NCBI RefSeq assembly: GCF_900544955.1 | Contig: NZ_UQXD01000003.1 | Coordinates: 32,987 to 96,986 of the forward strand | DNA length: 64,000 bases | From: an uncultured Oscillibacter sp. | Lineage (GTDB): Bacteria > Bacillota > Clostridia > Oscillospirales > Oscillospiraceae | Reading direction: 5' to 3' | Shown here: piece after piece, positions 1 to 9,005 of the stretch | How the letters are laid out: every line of letters starts with the position of its first letter | Position numbering within the stretch: position 1 is the first letter of the stretch | Notes under the pieces: model-generated | Seen by the model: only the letters and a program-made list of their open reading frames with translations | What the model was told of the DNA's origin: nothing | Database searches by the model: none | Translations under genes and position numbers: made by a program

Positions 1-804
1 CGTCTCGTCATCGCCGGTTTCGTCGATCAGCGCCTCCGGGGAGGCCGCCTCGCAGTACATCCGGTAGCGCAGGGCATAGCCCTCCCGGGCGAGGTCGCGG
101 ATGGTGTCCAGCAACTCGCCTCTCCCGTTGATGCCCCAGGTACGGCGCACCAGGGAGACGATCTGCTGCTCCATCACCGGAATGTGCTCCTCCACGTCCA
201 TGCCGTCCAGCCGGTGGTCGTTCAGGCTGGAGATGATGCCGGAGAGCAGGATGCCGAACCGCCCCCAGCGGGGATCGTCCCTGGCATAGGGGACCGGTTC
301 CGACTCGGGAAGCGCCTCCACCTGCCGGAGCTTCTCCTCCAAAATCCCATAGAGCTCCTCCTCCAGCGCCAGGTCCAGCGCTTCCCCCTCGTCGTCCTCG
401 TCGCCGCCGTCCTCCATCGCCAGGGTCTCCAGCGCGGCGGCGATCACTCCCATGTCCTCGCCGAAGAGCTGGCCCATCATGCCCTCCGCCCCCAGGGCGG
501 CAGCCTCGGCCACCTTTTCGTCCACCATCTGCTGGATCATCGCCCCGGTGTCCGCCGTCTGGGCCATGTCCTCCGGGCGGAACATCTGCCCCAGAATCTC
601 CACCTGCCGCTGCCGGTTGGCGGCGTCCTGTTCGGCAGCCCGGGCCTCCCGCTGCCGGGCGGCCCTCTCCTCCGCCGCTTTTTCGGCGTCCGCCTGCGCC
701 CGTTCGGCGATTTTCCGGCTCTTTTCTATGGACTCATTCAGCTGCCGGGACGCGGCCTCGCTGGCCTCTTGGGCCCGCCGCATCATTTCCTCCATGTCAA
801 TCAT
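1..804 (-). CDS. DUF1266-like protein, 3' end cut by window edge
   Basis: This frame stays open to the left edge, so the C-terminus is missing; 268 codons are visible. The start ATG follows an AAGGAGG site at good spacing and overlaps the last 8 bases of the upstream membrane-protein gene, which implies translational coupling. Residues 1 to about 75 are charged, rich in Ala, Glu, Gln and Arg, and probably form a coiled coil. An acidic stretch (EDGGDEDDEGEALD) follows, and then a region with a WGI motif and an LLDTIRDLAREGYALR motif that resembles DUF1266 proteins of unknown function. No signal peptide or membrane segment is visible. The family assignment rests on motif memory and is moderate; the gene itself is secure. 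Confidence 0.7.
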   Translation of the reverse strand, partial: MIDMEEMMRRAQEASEAASRQLNESIEKSRKIAERAQADAEKAAEERAARQREARAAEQDAANRQRQVEILGQMFRPEDMAQTADTGAMIQQMVDEKVAEAAALGAEGMMGQLFGEDMGVIAAALETLAMEDGGDEDDEGEALDLALEEELYGILEEKLRQVEALPESEPVPYARDDPRWGRFGILLSGIISSLNDHRLDGMDVEEHIPVMEQQIVSLVRRTWGINGRGELLDTIRDLAREGYALRYRMYCEAASPEALIDETGDDET

Positions 805-985
805 GCCGTTCCTCCTTTTTCTCCCAATCCGGCGGGAGGGAATGCCACGGGGGCAGCTCCTTTTTCCGGAAGAACAGCCCCTTCAGGCCGCCCAGCGCCC
901 CCTCCACCAGATGAAACCAGGCGTGGCCAGCGATGAAAACCACGGCCAGGACCACCAGCACCACGCCGATCTCTCCCCAGGGCAT
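797..985 (-). CDS. small single-pass membrane protein
   Basis: The 62-residue product has one hydrophobic segment at about residues 5 to 25 (IGVVLVVLAVVFIAGHAWF), followed by a basic, Trp/Pro-containing tail with an RKK motif, so the tail is probably cytoplasmic. It lies 11 bases after the upstream hypothetical gene and overlaps the downstream DUF1266-like gene by 8 bases, so it is part of one operon. I recognise no family. It may anchor or accompany its neighbours, but that is inference from gene order only. Confidence 0.65.
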   Translation of the reverse strand: MPWGEIGVVLVVLAVVFIAGHAWFHLVEGALGGLKGLFFRKKELPPWHSLPPDWEKKEERHD

Positions 986-996
986 TTTCTTCCTCC

Positions 997-1482
997 CTAC
1001 TTGGTCTGAAAATGATTCATAAAGAAATCGGTAAACGCCCGGACCTCTTCCTCCTGGGAGACATAGACGTACAGGCTCTCGTCCTCCAGCCAGTCGCAGA
1101 GGTTGATGCCGATGTAGCCCCTCCGGTCCGGGTAGATGATGAAGGCGTCGGTAGGGTACTTGTTGCGGTAGGCCTTGTGGATGTCCGAACGGCGGTAATA
1201 CGCGGGGTCGCCGCAGCCGGAGAGATCCGGCACGGTGGGCACCACGGCGATGGTCTCGCTCTGCTCGTTCCAGCCCACGATCAGGTTGCCGATTTTGGTC
1301 TTGCTGCCGTGGACCAGCCCGTAGTTGAAGCGGCCCACGTCCTCCGTATAGCCGTATACCAGCCGGTAGGCGCCGCCGTCCTCCACCACCTGGTCAAAGA
1401 GCGCCCGCATCTTCTGGCGGTTGGCCTCGCTCTTGGCCAGGTCCACCTCCGGTCCCTTGAACAGCTTGCTGAAAATTCCCAT
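997..1482 (-). CDS. hypothetical cytoplasmic protein
   Basis: The product has 161 residues and no signal peptide or membrane segment. The start is supported by GAGGAGG nine bases upstream. It has a mixed alpha/beta character, with a basic N-terminus (MGIFSKLFKG), a GRFNYGLVHGSKTKIGNLIVGW segment and a Trp/Tyr-rich C-terminus. I do not recognise the family. It begins about 32 bases after the TetR gene and is followed closely by the small membrane protein and the DUF1266-like gene, so all four are probably one transcript. Confidence 0.7.
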   Translation of the reverse strand: MGIFSKLFKGPEVDLAKSEANRQKMRALFDQVVEDGGAYRLVYGYTEDVGRFNYGLVHGSKTKIGNLIVGWNEQSETIAVVPTVPDLSGCGDPAYYRRSDIHKAYRNKYPTDAFIIYPDRRGYIGINLCDWLEDESLYVYVSQEEEVRAFTDFFMNHFQTK

Positions 1483-1514
1483 GGTTGGTTCCTCCTCGTC
1501 TTTATGAATGGCTT

Positions 1515-2204
1515 TTATGTTTTTGTGGGATTAAAGGATGCCGAAACCCGCGCCGGAGCGCAAGGGGGTTTTTCGGAAAGGGGGGCGCCGTCCTGTCCGC
1601 GGCGCAGCGCCTCCATATGGTCCAACAGGGCGTTCAACTGAAAGGCCGCCATCTCGTCCGCCGCCTCTGGAAAGAGGAAGGGCAGGGTGTTGGGAATCGC
1701 CTTGCGGACGATTACCACCGACAACAGCAGGTTGCACAGAAATTTCGCGGTGTGCGCCTCTGCTGGAATGCCGAAAATTTCCAAAATGCTGGCGAAAAAG
1801 GTAAACTGCGTCTCCTGCAAGGCCCGGTGCTTGTCCGGCGACAGGTGCCGAAACAGCTCCTGCTGCTCCTCCACGGTCAAAATGGCGAAGCGGTTCCCTT
1901 CGGTGTGGCAGAAGTCGTACAGAAACTGCCGGACCCCGTCCCGCCAGCTCAGGGCCGGGTCCTCCATCAGCTCCCGGGCGTGGGCCACGATATGCGGCCG
2001 CTGCCGGTAAAACGCCTGCACCACCAGGTCCTCCTTGGCGGGAAAAAAGGTGTAGAAAAAGGTGCGGGAGATGCCGACGCGGGTGTAGATTTGCTGGACG
2101 GTGGTGTGCTGAACGCCCTGCTTTACAAACAGCTCCAGCCCCACGGCGATCAGCGCCTCCCGAATCTGCTCCCGCTCCTCCCCGGAGTACGCAATTTTCG
2201 GCAC
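1515..2204 (-). CDS. TetR/AcrR family transcriptional regulator
   Basis: The product is a 229-residue one-component repressor. The N-terminal helix-turn-helix occupies about residues 10 to 55 (REALIAVGLELFVKQGVQHTTVQQIYTRVGISRTFFYTFFPAKEDL) and matches the TetR pattern of a helix, then a T-x-x-I motif, and an F-Y-x-F-x-x-K-E-D-L end. The C-terminal ligand-binding half is alpha-helical and diverged. I chose a GTG start, because GGGGAGG lies 6 to 7 bases upstream of it; a second in-frame GTG two codons earlier is too close to that site. It heads the operon of three unknown genes and probably controls it. The ligand cannot be inferred. Confidence 0.85.
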   Translation of the reverse strand: MPKIAYSGEEREQIREALIAVGLELFVKQGVQHTTVQQIYTRVGISRTFFYTFFPAKEDLVVQAFYRQRPHIVAHARELMEDPALSWRDGVRQFLYDFCHTEGNRFAILTVEEQQELFRHLSPDKHRALQETQFTFFASILEIFGIPAEAHTAKFLCNLLLSVVIVRKAIPNTLPFLFPEAADEMAAFQLNALLDHMEALRRGQDGAPLSEKPPCAPARVSASFNPTKT

Positions 2205-2258
2205 GGTCACGCCTCCCCTCTCCAATAAAAACAATTTTAATATTTTATCTTTATTTGT

Positions 2259-2287
2259 ATCGTAACACACGCGGCGCCATTGTGCAA
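2259..2287 (-). promoter_or_regulatory. predicted promoter of the TetR operon
   Basis: On the minus strand TTGCAC and TACGAT are separated by 17 bases, about 60 bases before the GTG start. The transcribed leader is very AT-rich and contains an imperfect CAAATAAA/TTTTTATTG inverted repeat that could be the TetR operator. Confidence 0.45.
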
Positions 2288-2370
2288 GTCCCGGCAGATG
2301 GTTTCTGCCCGGTGTTTCCGCCGCCGGACCGGCACGGCCCTGCCAATCTCCTCCTGCGCCGGTCAAACAG

Positions 2371-2399
2371 TTGCTATTTGCCCAGACATTTGCTATACT
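2371..2399 (+). promoter_or_regulatory. predicted promoter of the diguanylate cyclase gene
   Basis: TTGCTA and TATACT are separated by exactly 17 bases. The 5' leader to the GTG start would be about 200 bases and GC-rich. I looked for the conserved core of c-di-GMP riboswitches in it and did not see it. Confidence 0.6.
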
Positions 2400-2605
2400 G
2401 AATGTTATCTACAGGCAGCGAGGCAGTCTCCGGGCGCATCTCCGCATTTGCGGGGCGCCGCGGGCAGCGCCTTTCCAAGCCGCCGCCGCGCCCAGGCCCC
2501 GGAACACGGCGCCGCAGGAGCGGGCAGGGGCTCATTTCTTTCCAAACCAAGACGGCCCGGGCGCCCCAGAGGCCCCCCGGCCGCCGCATCGTAAGGGGGA
2601 TCATC

Positions 2606-4810
2606 GTGCAAAGACTGTTGGATGGGCTCAGCCCGGAGGGCGAGGCCCTGCTGGACCTCATTCCCGGCGGGGTCATGCAGTGCAAAAACGACGGCCAGTA
2701 CACCATTGTCGGCGTCAACGAGGGGTTTCTCAGCATGTTCGGATTCACCCGGGAGGAGCTGGCATCCCAGTTTCAAAACCAGTTCCTCGCGCTGATCCAC
2801 CCGTCGGACCGGCAGAACTTCCTCCTTGAAATCGGCCGGCAGCTGAACAAGGGCGACCGGCTCTCCCTGAGCTACCGGGTGCTCTGCAAGGACGGCGGCT
2901 ACAAGTGGACCGCCAGCAGCGCCAAACTGTTCGGAGACGGGCGGGAGGAGCGCTTTTTCTGCATTTTCCTGGACCTCACGGAGGTGCGGGACGCCCAGGA
3001 GAAGCTGCGGCTGTCCCTGGAGCACCTGGAGATCATCATGAACCAGTCCTCGGACATCATTTTTGAGTGGGATTTTGCCGCGGACACCATCTCCTTCTCC
3101 CCCAACTGGCTGGAGAAGTTCGGCTATGCGCCCCACTACGACGGCAGCCTGCCCAAGCGGGAGCTTTTGCGCCATTTCCACCCCGACGACGTGGACCCCA
3201 TGGCCGAGCTCCTGGAGGAGACCAAAAAGGGCGTGCCGAATTCGGTTCTGGATGTCCGCATCTGCAACGCCAAGGAGCAGTACATCTGGTGCCGCATCCG
3301 GGCCGCCACCCAGTACAGCGCCGATAAGACGCCGCTCCGCGCGGTGGGGACCATCTCCGACATCGACGAGGAGAAGCGGATGATGGAGGACCTGCGCCGC
3401 CGGGCAGAGCTGGACGCCCTGACGGGGCTCTACAACCACACCGAGATCCAACGGCGGGCGGAGTCGTACCTGGCGGGGGCGCCGAAGACGGTCTGCGCCA
3501 TGTTCATCATCGATGTGGACGATTTCAAGCAGGTGAACGACCGCCAGGGGCATTTGTTCGGGGACGCGGTCCTGGTCGAGCTGGCGGCGGGCATGAAGAA
3601 GCTGACCCGGAAATCCGACGTGATCGGCCGGATCGGCGGGGACGAATTCGCCGTCTTTCTCAAGGACATCCCCTCCATCCAGGTGGCCGAGGAGAAGGCC
3701 GTCAAGCTCCTGAACCTCTTCCAGCACCTGTTCCAGGGGGAAAAGCAGCCCGTGGAGGTCACCTGCAGCATCGGCTTCTCCCTCTATCCCTGGGACGGCC
3801 GGGACTACCAGACGCTGTACCACTGTGCCGACCTGGCGCTGTACCAGGCCAAGAGCCAGGGGAAAAACCAGTACGCCCGGTTCGACGCAAAGAGCATGGA
3901 GACGGTGGACCGGATCGGCTACTCCTCCCTGGGCGCGGCCATTGATTCCGACAAGAGCGCGGATGGGAAATCCGGCGACCTGGTCAACTATGTGTTTCAA
4001 ACCCTCTACGACACCCACGATATCGACTGCGCCGTGGAGGCGATTCTGGAAATCGTGGGCAGGCGCTTCGATGTCAGCCGGGCCTACGTCTTTGAAAACG
4101 CCCCCGGCGGGGCGTATACCGACAATACTTACGAGTGGTGCAACGAGGGCATCTCGCCCCAGAAGCAGTTTTTCCAGCATTTTCCCTATGACGCGGTGAA
4201 GGGGTACCAGGAGCTGTTCCGGGATCACGCCGTCTTTTACTGCCGGGACATCCACACCCTCTCCCCCGCCCAGGCCGCCCTGTTTGAGATGCAGGGCATT
4301 TGCTCCACCCTCCAGTGCGCCCTGTACAACGGGAAGGAATTCTGCGGCTTCATCGGATTTGACGAGTGCACGGGCCTGCGGATGTGGAACAAGGAGGAGA
4401 TCGGGCTGCTCTCCCTGGTGGCCCAGCTGCTGACCACCTTCCTCCTGAAAAAGCGGGAGGCGGACCGCAACCAGCAGATCATGGTCCAGCTCAACACCAT
4501 CCTGGACCTGCAGGACGCCTACATCTACGCCATCCGGCAGGACAACTACCAGCTGCTGTACCTGAACCAGAAGACCCTCCTCCTGGACCCCTCCGCCAAA
4601 ATTGGGGACACCTGCCACAGGGCGTTTTTCGGCCGGGACCTCCCCTGTGAGACCTGCCCGCTGTCCGGGGCCACGGAGGTGTACAATCCCCAGTACGATG
4701 TCTGGACCCGGGTGCGGTACTCCCCGATGAAGTGGGAGGAGTGCGACGCCTACCTGATCAACTGCACCGACATCACGGAGTACAAGCGCCTCCAGGAATC
4801 GGAGTCCTGA
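2606..4810 (+). CDS. PAS-PAS-GGDEF-GAF diguanylate cyclase
   Basis: The 734-residue soluble protein is predicted to make cyclic di-GMP from GTP. Two PAS domains lie at about residues 15 to 130 and 140 to 260, each ending in a PAC-like strand (FLDLTEV, GTISDIDEEKR). The GGDEF domain follows at about 265 to 430 with an intact GGDEF motif at 344-348 and an RKSD inhibitory site at 335-338, five residues before it, as in product-inhibited cyclases. A GAF-like domain (about 455 to 620) and a C-terminal PAS-like segment with a CETCPLSG cysteine pair follow. The GTG start is set by AAGGGGGA five bases upstream; an open frame extends further 5' but lacks a ribosome site. No membrane segment is seen, so the signal is probably intracellular. 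Confidence 0.9.
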   Translation: MQRLLDGLSPEGEALLDLIPGGVMQCKNDGQYTIVGVNEGFLSMFGFTREELASQFQNQFLALIHPSDRQNFLLEIGRQLNKGDRLSLSYRVLCKDGGYKWTASSAKLFGDGREERFFCIFLDLTEVRDAQEKLRLSLEHLEIIMNQSSDIIFEWDFAADTISFSPNWLEKFGYAPHYDGSLPKRELLRHFHPDDVDPMAELLEETKKGVPNSVLDVRICNAKEQYIWCRIRAATQYSADKTPLRAVGTISDIDEEKRMMEDLRRRAELDALTGLYNHTEIQRRAESYLAGAPKTVCAMFIIDVDDFKQVNDRQGHLFGDAVLVELAAGMKKLTRKSDVIGRIGGDEFAVFLKDIPSIQVAEEKAVKLLNLFQHLFQGEKQPVEVTCSIGFSLYPWDGRDYQTLYHCADLALYQAKSQGKNQYARFDAKSMETVDRIGYSSLGAAIDSDKSADGKSGDLVNYVFQTLYDTHDIDCAVEAILEIVGRRFDVSRAYVFENAPGGAYTDNTYEWCNEGISPQKQFFQHFPYDAVKGYQELFRDHAVFYCRDIHTLSPAQAALFEMQGICSTLQCALYNGKEFCGFIGFDECTGLRMWNKEEIGLLSLVAQLLTTFLLKKREADRNQQIMVQLNTILDLQDAYIYAIRQDNYQLLYLNQKTLLLDPSAKIGDTCHRAFFGRDLPCETCPLSGATEVYNPQYDVWTRVRYSPMKWEECDAYLINCTDITEYKRLQESES

Positions 4811-4846
4811 GCCGCTCTCCCGGCCCCCGGAAACGGGGGTGCGTCA

Positions 4847-4872
4847 GAGGCCGCCCCATACGGGGCGGCCTC
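4847..4872 (+). terminator. hairpin terminator between convergent genes
   Basis: An 11-bp perfect GC-rich stem (GAGGCCGCCCC and its complement) with a 4-base loop sits between the diguanylate cyclase stop and the stop of the convergent lipoprotein gene. The U tract is poor on both strands, so it may act in both directions with modest efficiency. Confidence 0.55.
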
Positions 4873-5607
4873 AGTCATTTGGCGGCGGCTCCGCCGGACG
4901 GCCCAGGAATGCCTGTAACGTCATCGCCTCGGCATCCTCCGGATAGCCCAGCCATTCCGGCAGGCAGGCAAAAAACGCCCGCTGGGCGTCCTTGTCCATG
5001 GGGGAACCGTCCAGATCGCACCGGCTGGTCTCCGGCTCCCCCTGTCCGTTGTAGCCGGAGACGGTGTGGCGCAGCACCCAGCGGCCATCCTCGAAGGAAA
5101 AGAGCCGGTATGCGTCATCACCGTCATTCCCATAGTGCAGCACCAGATCCTCCCCGTCCTGATAGCGCATCTTATTCCAGTAGGTAACGCCGTCTCCGAC
5201 CCAGCCAACCCGGTTGGGGAGCGGGTTGTGGGACGCGAAGAAATCCGCTCCCAGGCAATCCGTCAGACCGCCGTCCGGTGCGGCGCAGTAAAGCCGGACT
5301 TGGATGCTGCCGTCATCACAGTTTTCCGCCGCAGCGAATTCACAGAGTCCGTCCCGATTGAAATCGTAGAAGACGCAGTTGTTCCCATGTTCAAAAAGTC
5401 GTCGTCCGCCACGTGGAGCCGCGTCTCATCCAGAATCCGCTGTGCCATCTGCCGGCAGGCCGCCAGCTGCGCCGCAGGCTCCGGCGTCTGCGCTGAATCT
5501 GGGCAGCCGGAGCCGTTCCCCGGTTGCTCCGCCCCGGCGGCGCAGCCCACCAGCAGCACAAGCAGGCACCCAGCCAAAAAAGACCGCCAGTCGTTTCCTC
5601 TCCTCAT
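4871..5607 (-). pseudogene. lipoprotein gene interrupted by a single frameshift
   Basis: The start ATG at 5605-5607 has GGGAGG six bases upstream and encodes MRRGNDWRSFLAGCLLVLLVGC, a lipoprotein signal with an LVGC lipobox. The frame continues to about residue 71 (HVADDDF), then breaks at a run of five T on the coding strand (5393-5397). One extra T would join it to a clean downstream frame reading EHGNNCVFYDFNRDGLCEF and ending at 4871, giving a single product of about 245 residues. The C-terminal half resembles a secreted domain with a calcium-loop-like DFNRDG motif. Either the strain carries a one-base deletion, the run was misread, or slippage restores the frame. The function is unknown. 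Confidence 0.75.
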
Positions 5608-5934
5608 TGCTGTCCTCCCATCCGGGCAAGTGCCCCCCTGCCCCTTTTCCGTGAGAAATCCCCCATCCATCTTCCTTCCAGGCCATGACGCAATTCCCTC
5701 CACGACATCGGTACTGTCTCCCCGCGGCAAGCACGATGCATTCACGCGAAACGCAGCCGCCCACGAGTCCCTTTCAGGATGGTTCCATCCCCCGCAGCGG
5801 CTTCGGCTCCTGTCACACGTCTCGCCCCACCCCGGAACCGCCGAACCCTGTCGAGATCATTTTATGCGGTTTGTGCTCATCCGGCAAGGCCCTGCCCCCG
5901 ATTGTGCTTCCGGTAAAGCCTCCCATGCCAGCGG
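5608..5934 (-). other. intergenic stretch without a recognisable gene
   Basis: Apart from the ribosome site of the lipoprotein gene, I see no supported reading frame, repeat or RNA here. A promoter for the lipoprotein gene must lie in it but I cannot assign one. Confidence 0.4.
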
Positions 5935-5972
5935 AAAAATGACCAGACGGTGTAACCGTCTGGCCATTTTTT
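5935..5972 (-). terminator. bidirectional intrinsic terminator after the FAD/TRAP operon
   Basis: A perfect stem ACCAGACGGT/ACCGTCTGGT-like with a three-base loop is flanked by AAAAAT on one side and ATTTTTT on the other, so both strands have a U tract. It lies 35 bases after the FAD protein stop on the minus strand. Confidence 0.8.
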
Positions 5973-6007
5973 ACGCACAGCAGCACTGTCCGCCTGACCG
6001 CAGCCGC

Positions 6008-7702
6008 TCACAGCCCCTTGCAGAACGGCTTTGGCTGACCGTAGGCGGGGTCCCCTGCGGGATAGTCGCTGCGGTAATGGCTGCCGCGGCTCTCCTTCCG
6101 CGCCTCCGCGGCGGCGGCAAGCAGTTCGCCGGTGACAATGCGGCTCTCCAGGGCCAGAAGCTCCTCCAGGGTCCCCTCCCCCGCCGCATCGCCGCTGCGC
6201 AGGGCCTCTTTCCAGCCGGCACAGCTCCGGCGGAACGTCCGCAGGCCGTCCTGATTCCGGACGATCAGGAGGTTTTGGTCCGCAGCGGTCTGCACCTCCC
6301 CCAGGATCTGCCGGTACCGTGCAGCGGACAGCCGTCCAAATCCCCGGAGGCGCCGCACCTCCTCGCTCAGCACTGCCTCATCCAGGCCTTTCCGCTCGGC
6401 ATGGCGGGCAAAGTCGGCGGCAAAGACCCCCGCCCTGCGGCCAAAGACCATGCAGGTCAGGGACATGTTGCCGCCCAGCCGGTCCGCGCCATGGGGCCCA
6501 GCGGCGATCTCACCGGCCGCATAGAGGCCCGGCAGGCTGGTGGCCCCGCGCTCGTCGATCAGCACGCCGCCGTTGACGGCGTGCGCAAAACAGGCAACTT
6601 CGATTCTCTCCCGATAGAGGTCCACGCCGAGGCTCCGGAAGCGGTCATAGGTCAGCTGCCAAACGGATTGGAACCCCGGGTTTTCGCGGAACAGCCTCTG
6701 AAAGTCCGTCTCCAGGAAATCCAGGTAGACGTTTCCCCGGGGCGTCGGCACCCCGCTGCGGATCTCTGTCTGAACGGCGATCTCCAGATATTGGGAAACA
6801 TCCCGGGTGCTGAACGGGAAATGCCCGCCCTTGGCCCGGAGGACCTGCGCTTCGGAGGCCTTCCCGCCGGTATACCGTTCAATGAACCGCTCCCCGTCTC
6901 CGTTGGTCAATCTGGGCGCCGCCTGCCAGAGCTGATTGCCGAACAGATTGGGCTGCGGCCACGCCAGGCCGATCCCCGTCTGGAGAAACTCCAGGTTTTG
7001 CAGGCAGGCGCCGGCCCGCCACGCCATTGCATAGCCGTCGCCGGTGATGAACTCCGGATAGAGATGATGCCGGAACAGGGTGCTGCCGCCGCCGGCAGCC
7101 AAAATCACGCTGCCGGCCAGAATGGGGGTCAGCTCCCCCTCCCGCAGCATAAACGCCCCCAGGCAGACGCCGTGATCCACGATCAGGTCCGTCACCGTGG
7201 CATCCTCCTGTATCTGGAGCTCCTTCCGCGCCGCCTGCCGGAGCAGCGTCAGCATGATGGGCTGAAAATGATCCTTCACCACATGCGACCGGGCCCTGCT
7301 GGAAAAGCAGGCGCGATAGCCCATATAGCTCCCGTCCGGGTTCCGGGCAAAGTGCATTCCGCAGCGCTCCAGATACGCCTTGGCGTCGATGGCCTCATCC
7401 GCCAGGATTCTGGCCAGCTTCAAGTCCGCCATCCCCAGTGCCGCGCGCTGGATGTCCCGGTAAAACACATCCGGGTTGTCCTCCGGATCAAACGCGCCGT
7501 CCGGAACGTTGAATGCGCCGATCTCCGCTACGCTGCAATAGGTGGCGCCGCTCTTGCCCAGGCAACCCTTGGTCACGATGGTGACGGACACGTTTTCCTC
7601 GGCTGCGGCGAGCGCGGCCCGCAGGGCCGCCCCGCCGCTTCCGATGACGAGCACATCCGTCCGGAGCGCAGGCGCGCACGTAAATCCTCTCGTGCCTCCC
7701 AT
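6008..7702 (-). CDS. FAD-dependent fumarate reductase/succinate dehydrogenase-like flavoprotein
   Basis: The 564-residue product belongs to the FAD_binding_2 group of flavoprotein subunits (SdhA, FrdA, AprA, NadB). The dinucleotide site is VLVIGSGGAALRAA at about residues 17 to 30. Further family marks are TKGCLGKSGAT, the AAGGGS segment, FAD-contacting GLYAAGEIAAGPHGADRLGGNM near residue 400, and the C-terminal ESRGSHYRSDYP motif typical of SdhA/AprA relatives. No signal peptide or heme-binding region is present, so it is cytoplasmic and needs an unidentified electron partner. It is the last gene of an operon with a TRAP importer and an IlvD-type dehydratase, 10 bases after the permease, so it probably oxidises or reduces an acid intermediate of that pathway. 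The substrate is unknown. Confidence 0.85.
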   Translation of the reverse strand: MGGTRGFTCAPALRTDVLVIGSGGAALRAALAAAEENVSVTIVTKGCLGKSGATYCSVAEIGAFNVPDGAFDPEDNPDVFYRDIQRAALGMADLKLARILADEAIDAKAYLERCGMHFARNPDGSYMGYRACFSSRARSHVVKDHFQPIMLTLLRQAARKELQIQEDATVTDLIVDHGVCLGAFMLREGELTPILAGSVILAAGGGSTLFRHHLYPEFITGDGYAMAWRAGACLQNLEFLQTGIGLAWPQPNLFGNQLWQAAPRLTNGDGERFIERYTGGKASEAQVLRAKGGHFPFSTRDVSQYLEIAVQTEIRSGVPTPRGNVYLDFLETDFQRLFRENPGFQSVWQLTYDRFRSLGVDLYRERIEVACFAHAVNGGVLIDERGATSLPGLYAAGEIAAGPHGADRLGGNMSLTCMVFGRRAGVFAADFARHAERKGLDEAVLSEEVRRLRGFGRLSAARYRQILGEVQTAADQNLLIVRNQDGLRTFRRSCAGWKEALRSGDAAGEGTLEELLALESRIVTGELLAAAAEARKESRGSHYRSDYPAGDPAYGQPKPFCKGL

Positions 7703-7712
7703 CTCCCCGTCC

Positions 7713-9005
7713 TCAAAATGCGCTGGGCATCAGCAGCTTCGGCAAAAACAGCGCAATCTCCGGGACGAAGATGACCACCAGCACCAGCACGAGGAACATG
7801 AAATAGAACGGAAACAGGAGCTTGGCCGCGTCCATGCTGCGCACGCCCGCAATCTGAGAGGACAGCAGCAGGGTGATGCCGTAGGGCGGCGTCATCAGGC
7901 CAAAGCACAAGACCAACGAGATAACGATGGCCACATGCATGGGATCGCAGCCGATGGACAGCGACATGGCGTTGACGATGGGGTAGAAAATGACGATGGC
8001 GGGCAGCGCGTCCATAAACATGCCGATGATGATGAACAGCACGGTGAACACCAGCAGCAGAGAGGTCGTGCTGCTGACAAAGCGCGACATCACGCTCATC
8101 AGCAGATTGGGGATGTTCAGGTAGGCCAGCATCCAGCCGAAGAAGCTGGCGGAGGCAATGCAGAACAGGCAGGGCGCCGAGCTGATGGCCGCGGATTTGA
8201 ACAGGCGGAACAGGTCCCTGGCCCTGATGGTCCGATAGACGAACATGGCGACCAGCAGGCAGTAGACGGCGGCGACCATGGCGGCCTCCGTGGCGGTGAA
8301 GATCCCGGCCACAATGCCCACAATGATGATGAACGGCACCAGCAGCGCCGGCAGGCAGGTCAGGAAGTCCTTCCAAACCTGGGCCAGCGGCGCCCGGCCA
8401 TGGGCCGCCAGCAGGTTCTCCTTCTTCGCCGTGCGATAGACCACGATCATCTGGGTGATTCCCACCAAAATGCCGGGCAGCACGCCCGCCAGGAAGAGGG
8501 CGCCGGTGGAGACGCCGGCGGTGGAGGCGTACACCACCATAATCAAACTGGGGGGAATGATGGGGCCCATGGTGGCGGCCGCCGCGCTGATGGCCGCGGC
8601 CAGCTCCCCGCTGTAGCCGTTTTTTTTCATCATGGGGATGAACATGCCGCCGACGGCTGCGGCGTCCGCGGTGGCCGAGCCGGAAACACCGGCCAGCACC
8701 ATGTTGCAGACCACCACGACATGGCCCAGAGAGCCGGTGACGTGACCCACACAGGTGTCGGCAAACTTTGCGATGCGGGTGACGATGCCGCCGGACTCCA
8801 TAAAGGTCCCGGCCAGCAGGAACAGCGGGATGGCCAGCATCGTAAAGCTGTCCAGCCCCTGCCAGATCTGCTGGGCCACAATGATCAGGTCCACCCCCTC
8901 CCTCCACGCCGCCACGACTGCGGAGAGCAGCAGCGCAACGGCCACAGGGGCACGCAGCAGGCACAGCAGCAAAAAGGTTCCGAACAACAGCCATGCAGAG
9001 CTCAT
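7713..9005 (-). CDS. TRAP transporter large permease, DctM family
   Basis: The 430-residue protein has about a dozen hydrophobic helices and the family pattern of DctM/SiaM, including GGIVTRIAKFADTCVGHVTGSLGHVVV and IPPSLIMVVYASTAGVSTGALFLAGVLPG. DctM is the ion-coupled channel of a tripartite ATP-independent periplasmic transporter and works with DctQ and a binding protein. Its start overlaps the DctQ stop by four bases. The neighbouring dehydratase suggests a hydroxy or sugar acid as cargo. Confidence 0.93.
   Translation of the reverse strand: MSSAWLLFGTFLLLCLLRAPVAVALLLSAVVAAWREGVDLIIVAQQIWQGLDSFTMLAIPLFLLAGTFMESGGIVTRIAKFADTCVGHVTGSLGHVVVVCNMVLAGVSGSATADAAAVGGMFIPMMKKNGYSGELAAAISAAAATMGPIIPPSLIMVVYASTAGVSTGALFLAGVLPGILVGITQMIVVYRTAKKENLLAAHGRAPLAQVWKDFLTCLPALLVPFIIIVGIVAGIFTATEAAMVAAVYCLLVAMFVYRTIRARDLFRLFKSAAISSAPCLFCIASASFFGWMLAYLNIPNLLMSVMSRFVSSTTSLLLVFTVLFIIIGMFMDALPAIVIFYPIVNAMSLSIGCDPMHVAIVISLVLCFGLMTPPYGITLLLSSQIAGVRSMDAAKLLFPFYFMFLVLVLVVIFVPEIALFLPKLLMPSAF

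Noticed and set aside
2400..2605. c-di-GMP riboswitch before the diguanylate cyclase
   Set aside because: The conserved riboswitch core sequences are absent from the 200-base leader.
2405..4618. 737-codon minus-strand open frame opposite the diguanylate cyclase
   Set aside because: The plus strand encodes clear PAS and GGDEF motifs; long antisense frames are expected in GC-rich DNA.
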